Below are positions 10,171 to 20,244 of a stretch of DNA of 64,000 bases, piece by piece. Every line of letters begins with the position of its first letter. Position 1 is the first letter of the stretch. The notes under the pieces are model-generated. The model made no database searches. It had not been told where the DNA came from and worked only from the letters and a program-made list of their open reading frames with translations. The position numbers and the translations under genes were made by a program. The stretch comes from Aeromonas rivipollensis (lineage in GTDB: Bacteria; Pseudomonadota; Gammaproteobacteria; Enterobacterales; Aeromonadaceae), in NCBI RefSeq assembly GCF_037811135.1, contig NZ_CP149130.1, positions 3,406,501-3,470,500 on the forward strand, given 5' to 3'.

Positions 10171-11130
10171 TCACTCCTCGTTGTTATCGTCGTGATAACG
10201 CACCAGTCGCTTGGGGGCGACCCGCCCTTCGTCGTCGATCTCGCCGACGCCGATGAACTCGCGCTCAGGACCGACCGTCATGCGGACCTGGCCGCTTTGC
10301 GGCGCACCCGCCACCTGCACGGCCTGGCCCTGGTTCACATAGGCGGCCACGGCCGTCAGCATGTTCACCTCGGGCAGGGACGCCACTGCGGTATCCATCG
10401 GCAGCAGCAGGGGATCCAGCTGCTCCCGCGGCGGAATGCTCTCGGCCTTGGCCTGCTCGAAGATGCACTCGAGCTGTTCGAGGGTCAGCATCCTGTCATA
10501 GGGATAGCTGGCCACCTGGGTGCGGCGCAGCTGGGTGACGTGGGCGCCACAGCCCAGCACTTCACCGAGATCATCCACCAAGGAGCGGATGTAGGTGCCC
10601 TTGCTGCAATGCACCTCGAGGCGCACCTCATCCCCTTCGAAACTCAGCAGTTTGAGCTCGAATACGGTGATGGGGCGGGCTTCCCGCTCGATCTCGATGC
10701 CTTCACGGGCGTACTCGTAGAGCGGACGACCGTTGTGCTTGAGGGCGGAGTACATGGACGGCACCTGCATGATGGGGCCGCGGAACTGGTCCAGCGCCTC
10801 GATCAGGGTGCCCACGGCCACGTTCACCGGACGGGTGGAGACCACCTCGCCGTCGGAGTCGCTGGTGTTGGTGCGCTCGCCCAGCTTGGCGGTGACCTCA
10901 TAGCGCTTGTCCGCCTCCAGCAGATACTGGGAGAACTTGGTGGCCTCACCGAGGCAGATCGGCAACATACCAGTCGCCAGGGGATCCAGGGCGCCGGTGT
11001 GGCCGGCCTTGGCCGCGTTGTAGATCCGCTTGACCTTCTGCAACACATCGTTGGAAGTCAGACCGGTCGGCTTGTCCAGCAGCAGGATACCGTGTACGTC
11101 ACGGCCCTTGAAACGACGTCTTCGAGACAT
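10171..11130 (-). CDS. truB: tRNA pseudouridine(55) synthase TruB
   Basis: This 319-residue enzyme makes pseudouridine 55 in the T-loop of tRNAs. The motif [23 protein letters not shown] contains the catalytic aspartate ([13 protein letters not shown]), and [12 protein letters not shown] is a second family motif. The C-terminal PUA-like part ends in an acidic tail. I placed the start at ATG 11130 ([14 protein letters not shown]), which aligns with E. coli MSRPRRRGRD and lies one base past the rbfA stop; the longer open frame overlaps rbfA. It is part of the nusA-infB-rbfA-truB operon. Confidence 0.96.
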   Translation of the reverse strand: MSRRRRFKGRDVHGILLLDKPTGLTSNDVLQKVKRIYNAAKAGHTGALDPLATGMLPICLGEATKFSQYLLEADKRYEVTAKLGERTNTSDSDGEVVSTRPVNVAVGTLIEALDQFRGPIMQVPSMYSALKHNGRPLYEYAREGIEIEREARPITVFELKLLSFEGDEVRLEVHCSKGTYIRSLVDDLGEVLGCGAHVTQLRRTQVASYPYDRMLTLEQLECIFEQAKAESIPPREQLDPLLLPMDTAVASLPEVNMLTAVAAYVNQGQAVQVAGAPQSGQVRMTVGPEREFIGVGEIDDEGRVAPKRLVRYHDDNNEE

Positions 11131-11131
11131 C

Positions 11132-11566
11132 TCAGGCTTTGTCCTCAGTAGTATCATCCGGTGCGGCTTCGTCTTCTTCACGACCGGCTTCGGTCATGCG
11201 ACGCTTGTCTTCACGCACAGTGTTGGTCACCAGGTTGGAGAGGCGCATCCCCTCGACCAGGGTCTGGTCGTAGTAGAAACGCAGCTCAGGCACCACCCGC
11301 AGACGCATGGCGCTGCCAAGCAGGCTGCGAATGTAACCGGCCGCCTCGGTCAGGCCCTTGAGCCCTTCCGCGATACGCTCGGCGTCATTCTCCAGCTGCA
11401 GGAAGGTGACGTAAATCTTGGCATAGTTGAGGTCCTTGGACACTTCCACGTCGGAGACGGTCACCATGCCGATGCGCGGGTCTTTCACCTCGCGCTGCAG
11501 GATCAGCGCGATTTCACGCTGGATCTGCTGCCCGACCCGACGGGTCCGGCTGAATTCTCTAGCCAT
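11132..11566 (-). CDS. rbfA: Ribosome-binding factor A
   Basis: This 144-residue protein with a KH-like fold binds free 30S subunits, helps mature the 5' end of 16S rRNA and is needed at low temperature. [23 protein letters not shown] and [20 protein letters not shown] are family hallmarks. The acidic C-terminal tail ([15 protein letters not shown]) is somewhat longer than in E. coli. It is one base from truB and 55 bases from infB, with an attenuator-like hairpin in the latter gap. Confidence 0.97.
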   Translation of the reverse strand: MAREFSRTRRVGQQIQREIALILQREVKDPRIGMVTVSDVEVSKDLNYAKIYVTFLQLENDAERIAEGLKGLTEAAGYIRSLLGSAMRLRVVPELRFYYDQTLVEGMRLSNLVTNTVREDKRRMTEAGREEDEAAPDDTTEDKA

Positions 11567-11585
11567 ATTCTATCCTGCGATAAAA

Positions 11586-11601
11586 GGGGGCCGCAGCCCC
11601 C
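11586..11601 (-). terminator. Attenuator-like hairpin between infB and rbfA
   Basis: GGGGGC and GCCCCC with loop CGCA, followed on the minus strand by TTTT. It could reduce rbfA-truB expression relative to infB. Confidence 0.65.
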
Positions 11602-11621
11602 TATTTGTTCTAACGCTCGGC

Positions 11622-14315
11622 TTACAGAGTCCGCTGAATTTCAATGGTCTCGTAAACTTCGATCTGGTCGCCTTCACGCACGTCGTTGTAGTTCTTGACC
11701 GCGATACCACACTCGTAACCGTTGCGGACCTCGTTGACGTCATCCTTGAAGCGACGCAGGGATTCCAGCTCGCCTTCATAGATAACCACGTTGTCACGCA
11801 GAACGCGAATACGGTTGGAACGCTTGACCACACCTTCGGTGACCATACAGCCGGCAACGGCGCCGAACTTCGGTGACTTGAAGACGCTACGGACTTCAGC
11901 CAGACCGATGATCTCCTGACGATACTCAGGGGCCAGCTTGCCGCTCATGGCCTGCTTCACTTCGTCGATCAGGTCATAGATGACGGAGTAGTAACGCAGA
12001 TCCAGGCTCTCGGATTCGATGACCTTGCGCGCAGAAGCGTCGGCACGGACGTTGAAGCCCACCAGGATGGCGCTGGAAGCAGCCGCCAGGGTAGCGTCGG
12101 TTTCGGTGATACCACCGACCCCGGAACCCACGATCTTGACCTTGACTTCGTCGGTGGAGAGCTTGACCAGCGCATCGCAGATCGCTTCCACAGAACCCTG
12201 TACGTCGGCCTTGATCACCACGTTCACTTCGGACACTTCGCCCTCGGTCATGTTGGCGAACATGTTTTCCAGCTTGGCCTTCTGCTGGCGAGCCAGCTTG
12301 ACTTCGCGGAACTTGCCCTGACGATAGAGTGCCACTTCACGGGCTTTCTTCTCGTCACGCACGACGGTGGCTTCGTCACCGGCAGAGGGAACACCGGACA
12401 GACCCAGGATTTCCACCGGCAGGGATGGACCCGCTTCCTTGATCTCGCGACCCAGTTCGTCACGCATGGCGCGAACACGGCCGTACTCGAGACCACAGAG
12501 CACGATGTCACCCTGGCGCAGGGTGCCTTCTTGTACCAGTACGGTAGCAACAGGGCCACGACCCTTGTCCAGGAAGGATTCGATCACGACGCCGTTGGCC
12601 ATGCCATCGACTACCGCTTTCAGCTCCAATACTTCGGACTGGATCAGGATGGCTTCCAGCAGATCGTCGATGCCTTCGCCGGACTTGGCGGAGACGTGAA
12701 CGAACTGGCAATCGCCACCCCAGTCTTCGGACATGACGTTGTAACGGGCCAGCTCGGTCTTGACGCGATCCGGATCCGCTTCTGGCTTGTCGATCTTGTT
12801 GACCGCCACCACCAGGGGCACTTCTGCCGCCTTGGCGTGCTGGATGGCTTCGATGGTCTGCGGCATGACGCCGTCATCGGCAGCAACCACCAGAACCACG
12901 ATGTCGGTCGCCTTGGCACCACGAGCACGCATGGAGGTAAACGCAGCGTGACCCGGGGTATCCAGGAAGGTGATCATGCCACTGTCGGTCTCGACGTGGT
13001 AAGCACCGATGTGCTGGGTAATGCCACCGGCTTCGCCAGCGGCGACCTTGGCTTTGCGGATGTAGTCCAGCAGCGAGGTCTTGCCGTGGTCGACGTGACC
13101 CATGATGGTCACGACAGGGGCACGCGGCTTGGCTTCGGAGGTCTCGTCACGATCGGACAGAACCGCTTCTTCCAGCTCGTTCTCACGGCGCAGCACCACC
13201 TTGTGACCCATCTCCTCGGCGACCAGCTGAGCGGTCTCCTGATCGATCACCTGGTTGATGGTGGCCATGGCACCCATCTTCATCATCACCTTGATGACTT
13301 CAACGCCCTTGACGGCCATCTTGTTGGCCAGCTCGGCCACTGTGATGGTCTCGCCGATGACGACGTCACGGTTCACCACGGCAGCCGGCTTGTTGAAGCC
13401 GTGCTTCATGGCGTTCGGCATGGCCATCTTGCCACGCTTGCCCTTGCGGGCACGGGGGTTGCGGGAGTCGCGGTCGTCTTCGCGGCGAGTGGCCTTTTTC
13501 GGGGCCTTGGCAGCGGCAGCCGTGCGACGGCTGGTCTCTTCCTTACGATCCAACTCATCTTCGGCCGCTTGCGCGTGCTTGTTGGTGGTCAGATGGTAAT
13601 CGCTGCTCTCTTTGGCGCGAGCGGCCTCTTCCTCGGCCCAACGGGCCGCATTCTGTTCCGCCATGACACGAGCCTCTTCGGCTTTCTTCGCGGCGAGTTC
13701 TTCAGCTTTTTGCAAAGCTGTCTGTTCTTGTTGGCGCTTCAGTTCTTCTGCTTCGCGCTTGGCCATCTTTTCTGCCTCTTGCTGAGCTGTGCTAGCGGCT
13801 ACTTTGGCGGGCTGTGGAGCCTGTCGAGCCTTTGATTGTGCCTCGATCCGCGCCTTTTCCTCAGCTTCACGACGAGCCTGCTCAGCCTCACGGCGAGCCT
13901 TCTCTTCAGCGTCGAGACGAGCCTTGTTTTCGGCCTCGTGACGAGCTTTTTCTTCTGCTTCCAAACGCGCTTTTTCCTCGGCTTCCGCCTGACGCTGTTC
14001 ATCTTCCAGCGCCGAGCGTTTTACATAGGTGCGAGTCTTGCGCACTTCAACCTGCACTTCCTTGTTCTTGCCGCCAGTCCCTTGAACACTCAAGGTGCTC
14101 TTGGTCTTGCGCTGCAAAGTCATGCGGGCTGGTGCGGTGATCTCGTCACCTCCATGCTGTTTTTTCAAGTGAGCCAGCAGAGTCTGTTTCTCAGACTCGC
14201 TGACGAGGTCGTCGGCCTTGCTCTTGCTGATACCGGCATCGACAAACTGCTGGAGAAGACGATCAACCGGCGTGTCGATGTCAGTGGCAAGTTGTTTGAC
14301 TGATACTTCTGCCAT
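11622..14315 (-). CDS. infB: Translation initiation factor IF-2
   Basis: This 897-residue GTPase positions initiator tRNA on the ribosome. It has an N-terminal IF2N module ([20 protein letters not shown]), a long Glu/Ala/Lys/Arg-rich linker (about 110-260) and a second IF2N-like segment ([20 protein letters not shown]). The G domain contains GHVDHGKTS near residue 405, DTPGHAAF and NKID, and C-terminal domains II-IV end in [14 protein letters not shown]. Length and order match E. coli (890 aa), which also makes shorter forms from internal starts. It lies between nusA and rbfA, 20 bases after nusA. Confidence 0.98.
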   Translation of the reverse strand: MAEVSVKQLATDIDTPVDRLLQQFVDAGISKSKADDLVSESEKQTLLAHLKKQHGGDEITAPARMTLQRKTKSTLSVQGTGGKNKEVQVEVRKTRTYVKRSALEDEQRQAEAEEKARLEAEEKARHEAENKARLDAEEKARREAEQARREAEEKARIEAQSKARQAPQPAKVAASTAQQEAEKMAKREAEELKRQQEQTALQKAEELAAKKAEEARVMAEQNAARWAEEEAARAKESSDYHLTTNKHAQAAEDELDRKEETSRRTAAAAKAPKKATRREDDRDSRNPRARKGKRGKMAMPNAMKHGFNKPAAVVNRDVVIGETITVAELANKMAVKGVEVIKVMMKMGAMATINQVIDQETAQLVAEEMGHKVVLRRENELEEAVLSDRDETSEAKPRAPVVTIMGHVDHGKTSLLDYIRKAKVAAGEAGGITQHIGAYHVETDSGMITFLDTPGHAAFTSMRARGAKATDIVVLVVAADDGVMPQTIEAIQHAKAAEVPLVVAVNKIDKPEADPDRVKTELARYNVMSEDWGGDCQFVHVSAKSGEGIDDLLEAILIQSEVLELKAVVDGMANGVVIESFLDKGRGPVATVLVQEGTLRQGDIVLCGLEYGRVRAMRDELGREIKEAGPSLPVEILGLSGVPSAGDEATVVRDEKKAREVALYRQGKFREVKLARQQKAKLENMFANMTEGEVSEVNVVIKADVQGSVEAICDALVKLSTDEVKVKIVGSGVGGITETDATLAAASSAILVGFNVRADASARKVIESESLDLRYYSVIYDLIDEVKQAMSGKLAPEYRQEIIGLAEVRSVFKSPKFGAVAGCMVTEGVVKRSNRIRVLRDNVVIYEGELESLRRFKDDVNEVRNGYECGIAVKNYNDVREGDQIEVYETIEIQRTL

Positions 14316-14335
14316 TCATTTTCCTCCGTTTGACC

Positions 14336-15838
14336 TTATTCAGACTGCTCTTCTCCGAACCAACAGATATTGCGAGCAGCCATAATCAGCTCACCGGCTT
14401 TCTCAGCGGTCAGCTCTTCAATGTCGGCAAGGTCGTCGATACCTTGCTCTGCCAAATCTTCCAGGGTGCCGACGCCGCGAGCGGCCAGGGCATACGCCAT
14501 GTCACGGCCAAGGCCGTTGAGATTGAGCAGTTCTTCGGAAGGCTCTACGCCGTCGAAGGATTCTTCTTTGGCCAGGGCCTTGGTGGTCAGGACATCCTTG
14601 GCACGCTTGCGCAGCTCTTCCACCATGTCTTCGTCCAGACCGTCGATGGCCAGCAGCTCATTGACGGGTACGAAGGCGATCTCTTCCAGGGTGGAGAAAC
14701 CTTCTTCCATCAGCAGACCGGCGAAATCGTCGTCGATGTCCAGCGCGCTGGTGAACAGGGTCAGGATGCGATCGTTCTCGGCCTGGTGCTTGGCACGCAT
14801 GTCCTCGACGGTCATGACGTTCAGCTCCCAACCGGTCAGCTGGGAGGCCAGACGCACGTTCTGACCGTTGCGGCCGATGGCCTGGGCCAGGTTGGCGGCT
14901 TCCACGGCGATGTCCATGGTGTGGTTGTCTTCATCAACGATGATGGAGGCCACATCGGCAGGCGCCATGGCATTGATCACGTATTGGGCCGGGTTGTCAT
15001 CGTACAGGACGATGTCGGCACGCTCACCGCTCAGCTCGGCGGAGACGGCCTGAACACGGGCACCACGCATGCCGATACAGGCACCGATCGGGTCGATACG
15101 ACGATCGTTGGTCTTGACCGCGATCTTGGCGCGAGAACCCGGATCACGGGCGGCACCCATGATTTCGATCATCTCTTCGCCGATTTCCGGCACTTCAATG
15201 CGGAACAGCTCTTTCAGGAAATCCGGGCTGGAGCGGCTGACGAACAGCTGGGAACCACGGGCTTCCGGACGGACTGCGTAGAGCAGGCCACGGATGCGGT
15301 CGCCCGGACGGAAGGTCTCGCGCGGCAGCATGTCGTCGCGGAAGATCACCGCCTCGGCATTGCTGCCCAGATCCAGGATCACGTTGTCGCGGTTGCTCTT
15401 CTTGACCACGCCGCTGATGATGGTGCCTTCCTTGTCCTTGAACTGGTCAACGACTTGGGAACGCTCGGCCTCGCGCACTTTCTGCACGATAACCTGCTTG
15501 GCGGTCTGGGTGGTGATGCGGTCGAAGGTCACAGAGTCAATCTGGTCTTCAACATAGTCGCCGATCTGGATATCCGGCTGCTCGATCTGAGCGGCTTCGA
15601 GGGTGATTTCCCCGTACGGGTTCTCCATGGAAGCCTGATCGGCCACCACGACCCAACGGCGATAGGTGTCGTAGTCACCGGTCTTGCGATCGATCTCGAC
15701 CCGAACTTCAATCTCGCCTTCGTATTTTTTCTTGGTCGCAGTCGCCAGCGCAGTCTCCAGAGCCTGGAAAATCTTCTCGCGGGGGACAGCCTTCTCGTTG
15801 GACACAGCGTCAACGACCAGCAAAATCTCTTTATTCAT
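14336..15838 (-). CDS. nusA: Transcription termination/antitermination protein NusA
   Basis: This 500-residue protein modulates RNA polymerase pausing, intrinsic termination and rRNA antitermination. An N-terminal RNAP-binding domain ([19 protein letters not shown]) is followed by an S1 domain ([20 protein letters not shown]), KH1/KH2 ([39 protein letters not shown]) and two C-terminal acidic helix-hairpin-helix repeats, as in enterobacteria. It is followed by infB (20 bases) and preceded by rimP (14 bases). Confidence 0.98.
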   Translation of the reverse strand: MNKEILLVVDAVSNEKAVPREKIFQALETALATATKKKYEGEIEVRVEIDRKTGDYDTYRRWVVVADQASMENPYGEITLEAAQIEQPDIQIGDYVEDQIDSVTFDRITTQTAKQVIVQKVREAERSQVVDQFKDKEGTIISGVVKKSNRDNVILDLGSNAEAVIFRDDMLPRETFRPGDRIRGLLYAVRPEARGSQLFVSRSSPDFLKELFRIEVPEIGEEMIEIMGAARDPGSRAKIAVKTNDRRIDPIGACIGMRGARVQAVSAELSGERADIVLYDDNPAQYVINAMAPADVASIIVDEDNHTMDIAVEAANLAQAIGRNGQNVRLASQLTGWELNVMTVEDMRAKHQAENDRILTLFTSALDIDDDFAGLLMEEGFSTLEEIAFVPVNELLAIDGLDEDMVEELRKRAKDVLTTKALAKEESFDGVEPSEELLNLNGLGRDMAYALAARGVGTLEDLAEQGIDDLADIEELTAEKAGELIMAARNICWFGEEQSE

Positions 15839-15852
15839 ATCCGATAGCCTCG

Positions 15853-16311
15853 TTAACCAAAGTTCGGCACTATGTTCGCTTTTTGGATATTGGTGAAAGC
15901 CAACACCTCGTCCTTACCATCTACTGTCAGGGTGATCATGTCCCCCTGCACAGCTTTGATTACGCCTTTGAACTTGCGGCGGTTGTTTGTTGCCATCCGA
16001 AGCGAAACCGCCGCCTCTTGGCCAACGTATTTTTCGAACTGGGCAACCTTGAACAGCGGACGATCCAGGCCCGGGGAGGAAACCTCGAGGTAATACTCCT
16101 CGGTGATGGGATCTTCAACGTCCATGATGGCGCCAACCTGGCGGCTCACCTCGGCACAGTCTTCCACCGTCACGCCTTGCTCTGAGTCGATGAAGACGCG
16201 CAAGGTCGAGTGCTTACCCGCACGGATAAACTCGACACCCCAAAGTTCAAAACCCAAGGCAACGACCGGAGCCTCGAGCAGATCGGTCAAACGTTGTTCC
16301 AACGTAGCCAA
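15853..16311 (-). CDS. rimP: Ribosome maturation factor RimP, TTG start
   Basis: This 152-residue protein is needed for 30S maturation around S12/S5. [16 protein letters not shown] is the family signature and the C-terminus ([14 protein letters not shown]) matches E. coli. The start is decided by the ribosome-binding site: GGAGG (complement of 16318-16322) lies 6 bases before TTG 16311, whose product begins [12 protein letters not shown] like E. coli MSTLEQKL. The in-frame GTG two codons earlier directly abuts the GGAGG and is too close. First gene of the rimP-nusA-infB operon, after the initiator tRNA. Confidence 0.94.
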   Translation of the reverse strand: MATLEQRLTDLLEAPVVALGFELWGVEFIRAGKHSTLRVFIDSEQGVTVEDCAEVSRQVGAIMDVEDPITEEYYLEVSSPGLDRPLFKVAQFEKYVGQEAAVSLRMATNNRRKFKGVIKAVQGDMITLTVDGKDEVLAFTNIQKANIVPNFG

Positions 16312-16387
16312 AGTCACCCTCCGAAAAACAAAAAAAGGGCATATAGCCCAGATAGAGATCGATTCAGAGTAAATCGCACATAACAAA

Positions 16388-16412
16388 AAGCCCCGATGTC
16401 AAATCGGGGCTT
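16388..16412 (-). terminator. Terminator between metY and rimP
   Basis: AAGCCCCGAT and ATCGGGGCTT form a 10-bp stem; on the minus strand TTTTT overlaps the 3' arm. In E. coli the initiator tRNA gene metY is likewise followed by a partial terminator before the rimP-nusA operon. Confidence 0.8.
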
Positions 16413-16477
16413 GGCGCTTTACCCTGATTGTCGCCTCGCAGCGACCGCCTTCCTGAGCGTAGGAAATGCGTGAAATT

Positions 16478-16554
<77 letters not shown>

Positions 16555-16570
16555 TCCGAAATCGTGCGAG

Positions 16571-16599
16571 ATTATAGCCACTTCATTCTTATCACACAA
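16571..16599 (-). promoter_or_regulatory. Predicted promoter of metY-rimP-nusA
   Basis: TTGTGT (complement of 16594-16599) and TATAAT (complement of 16571-16576) are 17 bases apart, with the -10 box 17 bases before the tRNA. Confidence 0.78.
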
Positions 16600-16645
16600 G
16601 ACTGACTGGCTATAACTTCCCGGTTACCCGGGTTCACTGCTTAAT

Positions 16646-16730
16646 TGGTGCCGTGGGCGGGACTCGAACCCGCACACCCTAGAGCACTACCCCCTCAAGA
16701 TAGCGTGTCTACCAATTCCACCACCACGGC
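16646..16730 (-). tRNA. leuU: tRNA-Leu (GAG), 85 nt with encoded CCA
   Basis: A class II tRNA with long variable arm, beginning GCCGTGGTGGTGGAATTG and ending CCACGGCACCA on the minus strand. The anticodon loop TTGAGGG gives GAG. It starts 9 bases after the secG stop codon, the same neighbour as in E. coli, and is probably cut from the secG transcript. Confidence 0.96.
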
Positions 16731-16739
16731 AAAAACTCT

Positions 16740-17066
16740 TTACTCGGGAACGTCAGTGTCTTTCTTCACTGGCGCTTTGGTCTGCTCAACTTGCTGAGTC
16801 TGTTGCAGATTTTCCCATTCGCTACCCTGTTTTACCTTGTTGCTTGACATGGAGCCGAGCACCAGGCTGATCAAAAAGAACAGAGTGGCCAAAATTGCAG
16901 TTGTGCGGGTCAGGAAACTGCCTGAACCACCGGAGCCGAATACAGTATTCGATGCCCCTGCGCCGAAGGAGGCGCCCATATCAGCCCCTTTACCTTGCTG
17001 AATCATCACCAGACCGATCAGAGCCAGTGACACCAGCAGATAAACGACTAAAAGAATCTCGTACAT
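16740..17066 (-). CDS. secG: Protein translocase subunit SecG
   Basis: This 108-residue inner-membrane protein stimulates the SecYEG channel. Two TM segments (about 3-22 and 53-72) flank the conserved cytoplasmic loop QQGKGADMGASFGAGASNTV; the tail is hydrophilic. The start abuts the tpiA stop, and tRNA-Leu follows directly. Confidence 0.96.
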   Translation of the reverse strand: MYEILLVVYLLVSLALIGLVMIQQGKGADMGASFGAGASNTVFGSGGSGSFLTRTTAILATLFFLISLVLGSMSSNKVKQGSEWENLQQTQQVEQTKAPVKKDTDVPE

Positions 17067-17831
17067 TTAACTTGCACCCTTTGCCGCTTCAACAATTCCT
17101 AAAAACGCATCGCTGTCGAGGCTTGCTCCACCTATCAGCCCGCCATCAATGTCGGGTTGGGCAAACAAATCTCTCGCGTTGGTCGGCGTCACGCTCCCAC
17201 CATAGATGATCCTGACTTTCTCACCTATTACCGGAGTATCCTCCGCCAAGCGACCACGTATAAAGGAATGAACCTCTTGTGCCTGCTCGGGTGTGGCGCA
17301 TTTACCTGTACCTACAGCCCAAATCGGCTCGTAGGCGATGATAGCATTATCGAAAGCCATCGCGCCATTTTTCTCTATGACGATATCCAGCTCTTCGGCG
17401 ATCACCTCGAAGGTTCTTCTCGCCTGTCTCGCCGCACCTGACTCCCCCAGACAAAGGATGGGAATCAAACCTGCCGCTCTGACTGCCGCAAACTTCTCTG
17501 CGACGATAAAGCTGGTCTCACCAAAGAGACGCCTGCGCTCGGAGTGACCGACCAGTACGTATCGGCACCCTGCCTCGACCAGCATCTCACACGAGACTTC
17601 ACCCGTATAAGCGCCCTGTCTGTGCTGGCTCACATTCTGAGCCCCCAACCTTATCACCTTCTGCTCATCGAGCAGTCGTGCGGTAAAGTCGAGATGCACA
17701 TGGGAAGGACAGAGAACAACATCTACATCATCACCAACACCCTTCAGGCACTGACTCGTAAACTGCTCTAACTGCGACCTACTGCCGTGTAACTTCCAGT
17801 TGGCGGCTACAAACGGCTTGCGATGTCCCAT
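17067..17831 (-). CDS. tpiA: Triosephosphate isomerase
   Basis: This 254-residue glycolytic enzyme interconverts dihydroxyacetone phosphate and glyceraldehyde 3-phosphate. Catalytic residues are all present: Lys in NWKLHG, His in VGHSERR, Glu in AYEPIWAVGTG, plus the phosphate loop IIYGGSVTP. GGGAG precedes ATG 17831; the longer open frame to 17888 is not conserved. The location between glmM and secG follows the Pseudomonas/Shewanella order rather than that of E. coli. The sequence is relatively divergent from E. coli TpiA and the gene seems slightly lower in GC than its neighbours. Confidence 0.95.
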   Translation of the reverse strand: MGHRKPFVAANWKLHGSRSQLEQFTSQCLKGVGDDVDVVLCPSHVHLDFTARLLDEQKVIRLGAQNVSQHRQGAYTGEVSCEMLVEAGCRYVLVGHSERRRLFGETSFIVAEKFAAVRAAGLIPILCLGESGAARQARRTFEVIAEELDIVIEKNGAMAFDNAIIAYEPIWAVGTGKCATPEQAQEVHSFIRGRLAEDTPVIGEKVRIIYGGSVTPTNARDLFAQPDIDGGLIGGASLDSDAFLGIVEAAKGAS

Positions 17832-17926
17832 CGGCAACTCCCTTGCGAAAGCGGGGCTGATAATATCCAGAGGATGATCAGCTGACAAGTGCTATTTTCA
17901 AATTTTCGAATCGTTTGAACAAGATA

Positions 17927-17958
17927 CAACCAGGGAGATTAAAAAATCGCCCTGGTTG
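17927..17958 (-). terminator. Hairpin after glmM, probable weak terminator
   Basis: CAACCAGGG and CCCTGGTTG form a 9-bp stem around a T-rich loop on the minus strand (GATTTTTTAAT). It could terminate or attenuate between glmM and tpiA. Confidence 0.55.
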
Positions 17959-17962
17959 CTCA

Positions 17963-19297
17963 TTAAAACGCCGATTCGACCTGTTGGGCGATGCGCTGTG
18001 CCATGTCACGCACCTGTTGCTCATGCTCTCCTTCCACCATCACCCGGATCAGGGGCTCGGTGCCAGATTTGCGCAGCAGGACACGGCCACGGCCACCCAG
18101 TTCCTGTTCCACCTTGGCCACTTCCTGCTGCACGGCTTCGGCCGCCAGCGGATCCTTGCCCTCGGCAAAACGTACGTTCACCAGTACCTGGGGGAACTTG
18201 CTCATGCCGGAGCGCAGCTTGGCCAGCGGCATCTCCGCAGAGCACACCGCCGTCAGCACCTGCAGGGCGGCGACTATACCATCCCCTGTGGTGGTCTGAT
18301 CCAGGCAGATGATGTGACCCGAGTTCTCGCCACCGATGCGCCAGCCCTTCTCGTTCATCATCTCGAGCACATAGCGGTCACCCACCTTGGCACGGGCAAA
18401 GGGGATCCCCAGGGTCTGCAATGCCAGCTCCAGGCCCATGTTGGCCATCAGGGTACCGACCACGCCGCCCTTGAGGCGACCGTTGCGCAGTGCATCGCGG
18501 GCGATGATGTAGAGGATCTCGTCCCCGTCGATGATGTAGCCAGTGCTGTCTACCATCACCAGGCGATCGCCGTCACCATCGAAGGCGACACCGAGATCGG
18601 CCTTGCACTCCAGCACCTTGGCGGCCAGCGCCTCAGGTGCGGTGGAGCCCACCCCATCGTTGATGTTGAGGCCATCCGGGCTGCAACCGATGGCAATCAC
18701 CTCGGCGCCCAGCTCGCGGAACACCGAGGGAGCGATGTGATAGGTGGCGCCATGGCCGCAATCCACCACCATCTTCACCCCTTCCAGGCTCAGATGGGTG
18801 GGGAAGGTGCTCTTGCAGAACTCGATGTAACGGCCGGCGGCATCGTCGATGCGCTGCGCCTTGCCAAGTTCGGCGGACTCCACGCACTTGAGCTCGTGAT
18901 CCAGTTCGGCTTCGATGGCCAGCTCCACCTCATCGGGCAGCTTGGTGCCGTCGGCGGAGAAGAACTTGATGCCGTTGTCGTAATAGGGGTTGTGGGAGGC
19001 GCTGATGACGATGCCAGCCTCGGCACGGAAGGTGCGAGTCAGGTAGGCCACCGCCGGGGTCGGCATGGGGCCCATCAATATGGCCTTGAGGCCCGCAGCG
19101 GAGAGGCCCGCTTCCAGCGCCGATTCCAGCATGTAGCCGGAGATCCGGGTGTCCTTGCCGATCAGCACCTTCTTGGTGCCCTTCTTGGAGAGCACCTTGC
19201 CGGCGGCCCAGCCCAGCTTCATCACGAAATCCGGGGTGATCGGGTATTCACCCACCTTGCCGCGCACACCGTCTGTGCCGAAGTACTTTCTGGTCAT
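17963..19297 (-). CDS. glmM: Phosphoglucosamine mutase
   Basis: This 444-residue enzyme converts glucosamine 6-phosphate to glucosamine 1-phosphate for peptidoglycan and LPS precursors. The phosphoserine loop [16 protein letters not shown], the metal loop DGDGDR, the sugar loop GGENSGH and the phosphate loop [12 protein letters not shown] are all intact. It lies 17 bases downstream of folP on the same strand, as in most gammaproteobacteria. Confidence 0.98.
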   Translation of the reverse strand: MTRKYFGTDGVRGKVGEYPITPDFVMKLGWAAGKVLSKKGTKKVLIGKDTRISGYMLESALEAGLSAAGLKAILMGPMPTPAVAYLTRTFRAEAGIVISASHNPYYDNGIKFFSADGTKLPDEVELAIEAELDHELKCVESAELGKAQRIDDAAGRYIEFCKSTFPTHLSLEGVKMVVDCGHGATYHIAPSVFRELGAEVIAIGCSPDGLNINDGVGSTAPEALAAKVLECKADLGVAFDGDGDRLVMVDSTGYIIDGDEILYIIARDALRNGRLKGGVVGTLMANMGLELALQTLGIPFARAKVGDRYVLEMMNEKGWRIGGENSGHIICLDQTTTGDGIVAALQVLTAVCSAEMPLAKLRSGMSKFPQVLVNVRFAEGKDPLAAEAVQQEVAKVEQELGGRGRVLLRKSGTEPLIRVMVEGEHEQQVRDMAQRIAQQVESAF

Positions 19298-19314
19298 TGT
19301 CTGTTCTCGTTATT

Positions 19315-20160
19315 TTATCTGGATACGAAATCTTGTCCCGTCATGGTCATCCAGCCTACGCGCAGCGCGTCCATGGTGGCTCGCACGTCGTGCACCCGAA
19401 TGATCCTGGCGCCATGTTGCAACCCGATCAGGGCGCAGGCCAGGCTGCCGGCCAGCCGCTCATCAACGGGGCGGCCAAGCAGATTGCCTATCATAGACTT
19501 TCGCGACATCCCCACCAAGAGCGGCAGACCGTAATCCAGCAACTTCTGCTGCTCGGCCAGCAACTGATAGTTGTGTGCCAGCGTCTTGCCAAAGCCATAA
19601 CCCGGATCCAGCAGCAGGTGCTGGCGCGGGATCCCTGCATCCAGGCAAGCGGCTATCCGCTCGTCGAAGAAGGCCCTCACCTCCCCCAGCAAGTCGTCGT
19701 AATGAGGTTCGGCCTGCATGGTTCTCGGCTGTCCTTGCATGTGCATCAGGCACACGGGCACGTCAGCCTCTGCCGCGGCAACCAGGGCACCAGGCTCGAG
19801 CAGGGCCCGCACATCATTGATGAGATGGGCGCCTGCCGCGCAGCCCGCCCTCATCACCGCAGCCTTGGAGGTATCGAGGGAGATCATCACATCGAGCTCC
19901 TGCACCATCCGCTCGACCACGGGGATGACCCTGTCCAGCTCTTCCTGCTCGCTCACATCGGGGGCGCCGGGGCGAGTCGACTCGCCACCGATGTCGATAA
20001 GGGTGGCCCCCTCCTCCGTCATCTGGCGGGCATGAGCCAGGGCCAGTTCAAGCTGCTTGAAGCGGCCGCCATCTGAGAAAGAGTCCGGTGTCACGTTGAG
20101 GATCCCCATGACGTGGGGACGCTCCAGGGAGAGGCTGCGCCCCTTGCTGATTAGTTGCAT
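19315..20160 (-). CDS. folP: Dihydropteroate synthase
   Basis: This 281-residue TIM-barrel enzyme joins p-aminobenzoate to dihydropterin pyrophosphate and is the sulfonamide target. MGILNVTPDSFSDGGRF, IDIGGESTRPGA and LLDPGYGFGKT are the family signatures. AGGTAGAT precedes ATG 20160. A terminator separates it from ftsH, though read-through is likely. Confidence 0.97.
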   Translation of the reverse strand: MQLISKGRSLSLERPHVMGILNVTPDSFSDGGRFKQLELALAHARQMTEEGATLIDIGGESTRPGAPDVSEQEELDRVIPVVERMVQELDVMISLDTSKAAVMRAGCAAGAHLINDVRALLEPGALVAAAEADVPVCLMHMQGQPRTMQAEPHYDDLLGEVRAFFDERIAACLDAGIPRQHLLLDPGYGFGKTLAHNYQLLAEQQKLLDYGLPLLVGMSRKSMIGNLLGRPVDERLAGSLACALIGLQHGARIIRVHDVRATMDALRVGWMTMTGQDFVSR

Positions 20161-20207
20161 CTTTACATCTACCTGTCACAAGAAAATCTGGGTATCCGCA
20201 CAAAGAA

Positions 20208-20231
20208 AAACCCCGGGCAAGCCCGGGGTTT
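20208..20231 (-). terminator. Rho-independent terminator of ftsH
   Basis: AAACCCCGGGC and GCCCGGGGTTT with a two-base centre; TTTTT follows on the minus strand. Confidence 0.92.
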
Positions 20232-20244
20232 GGATCATAAAAGC

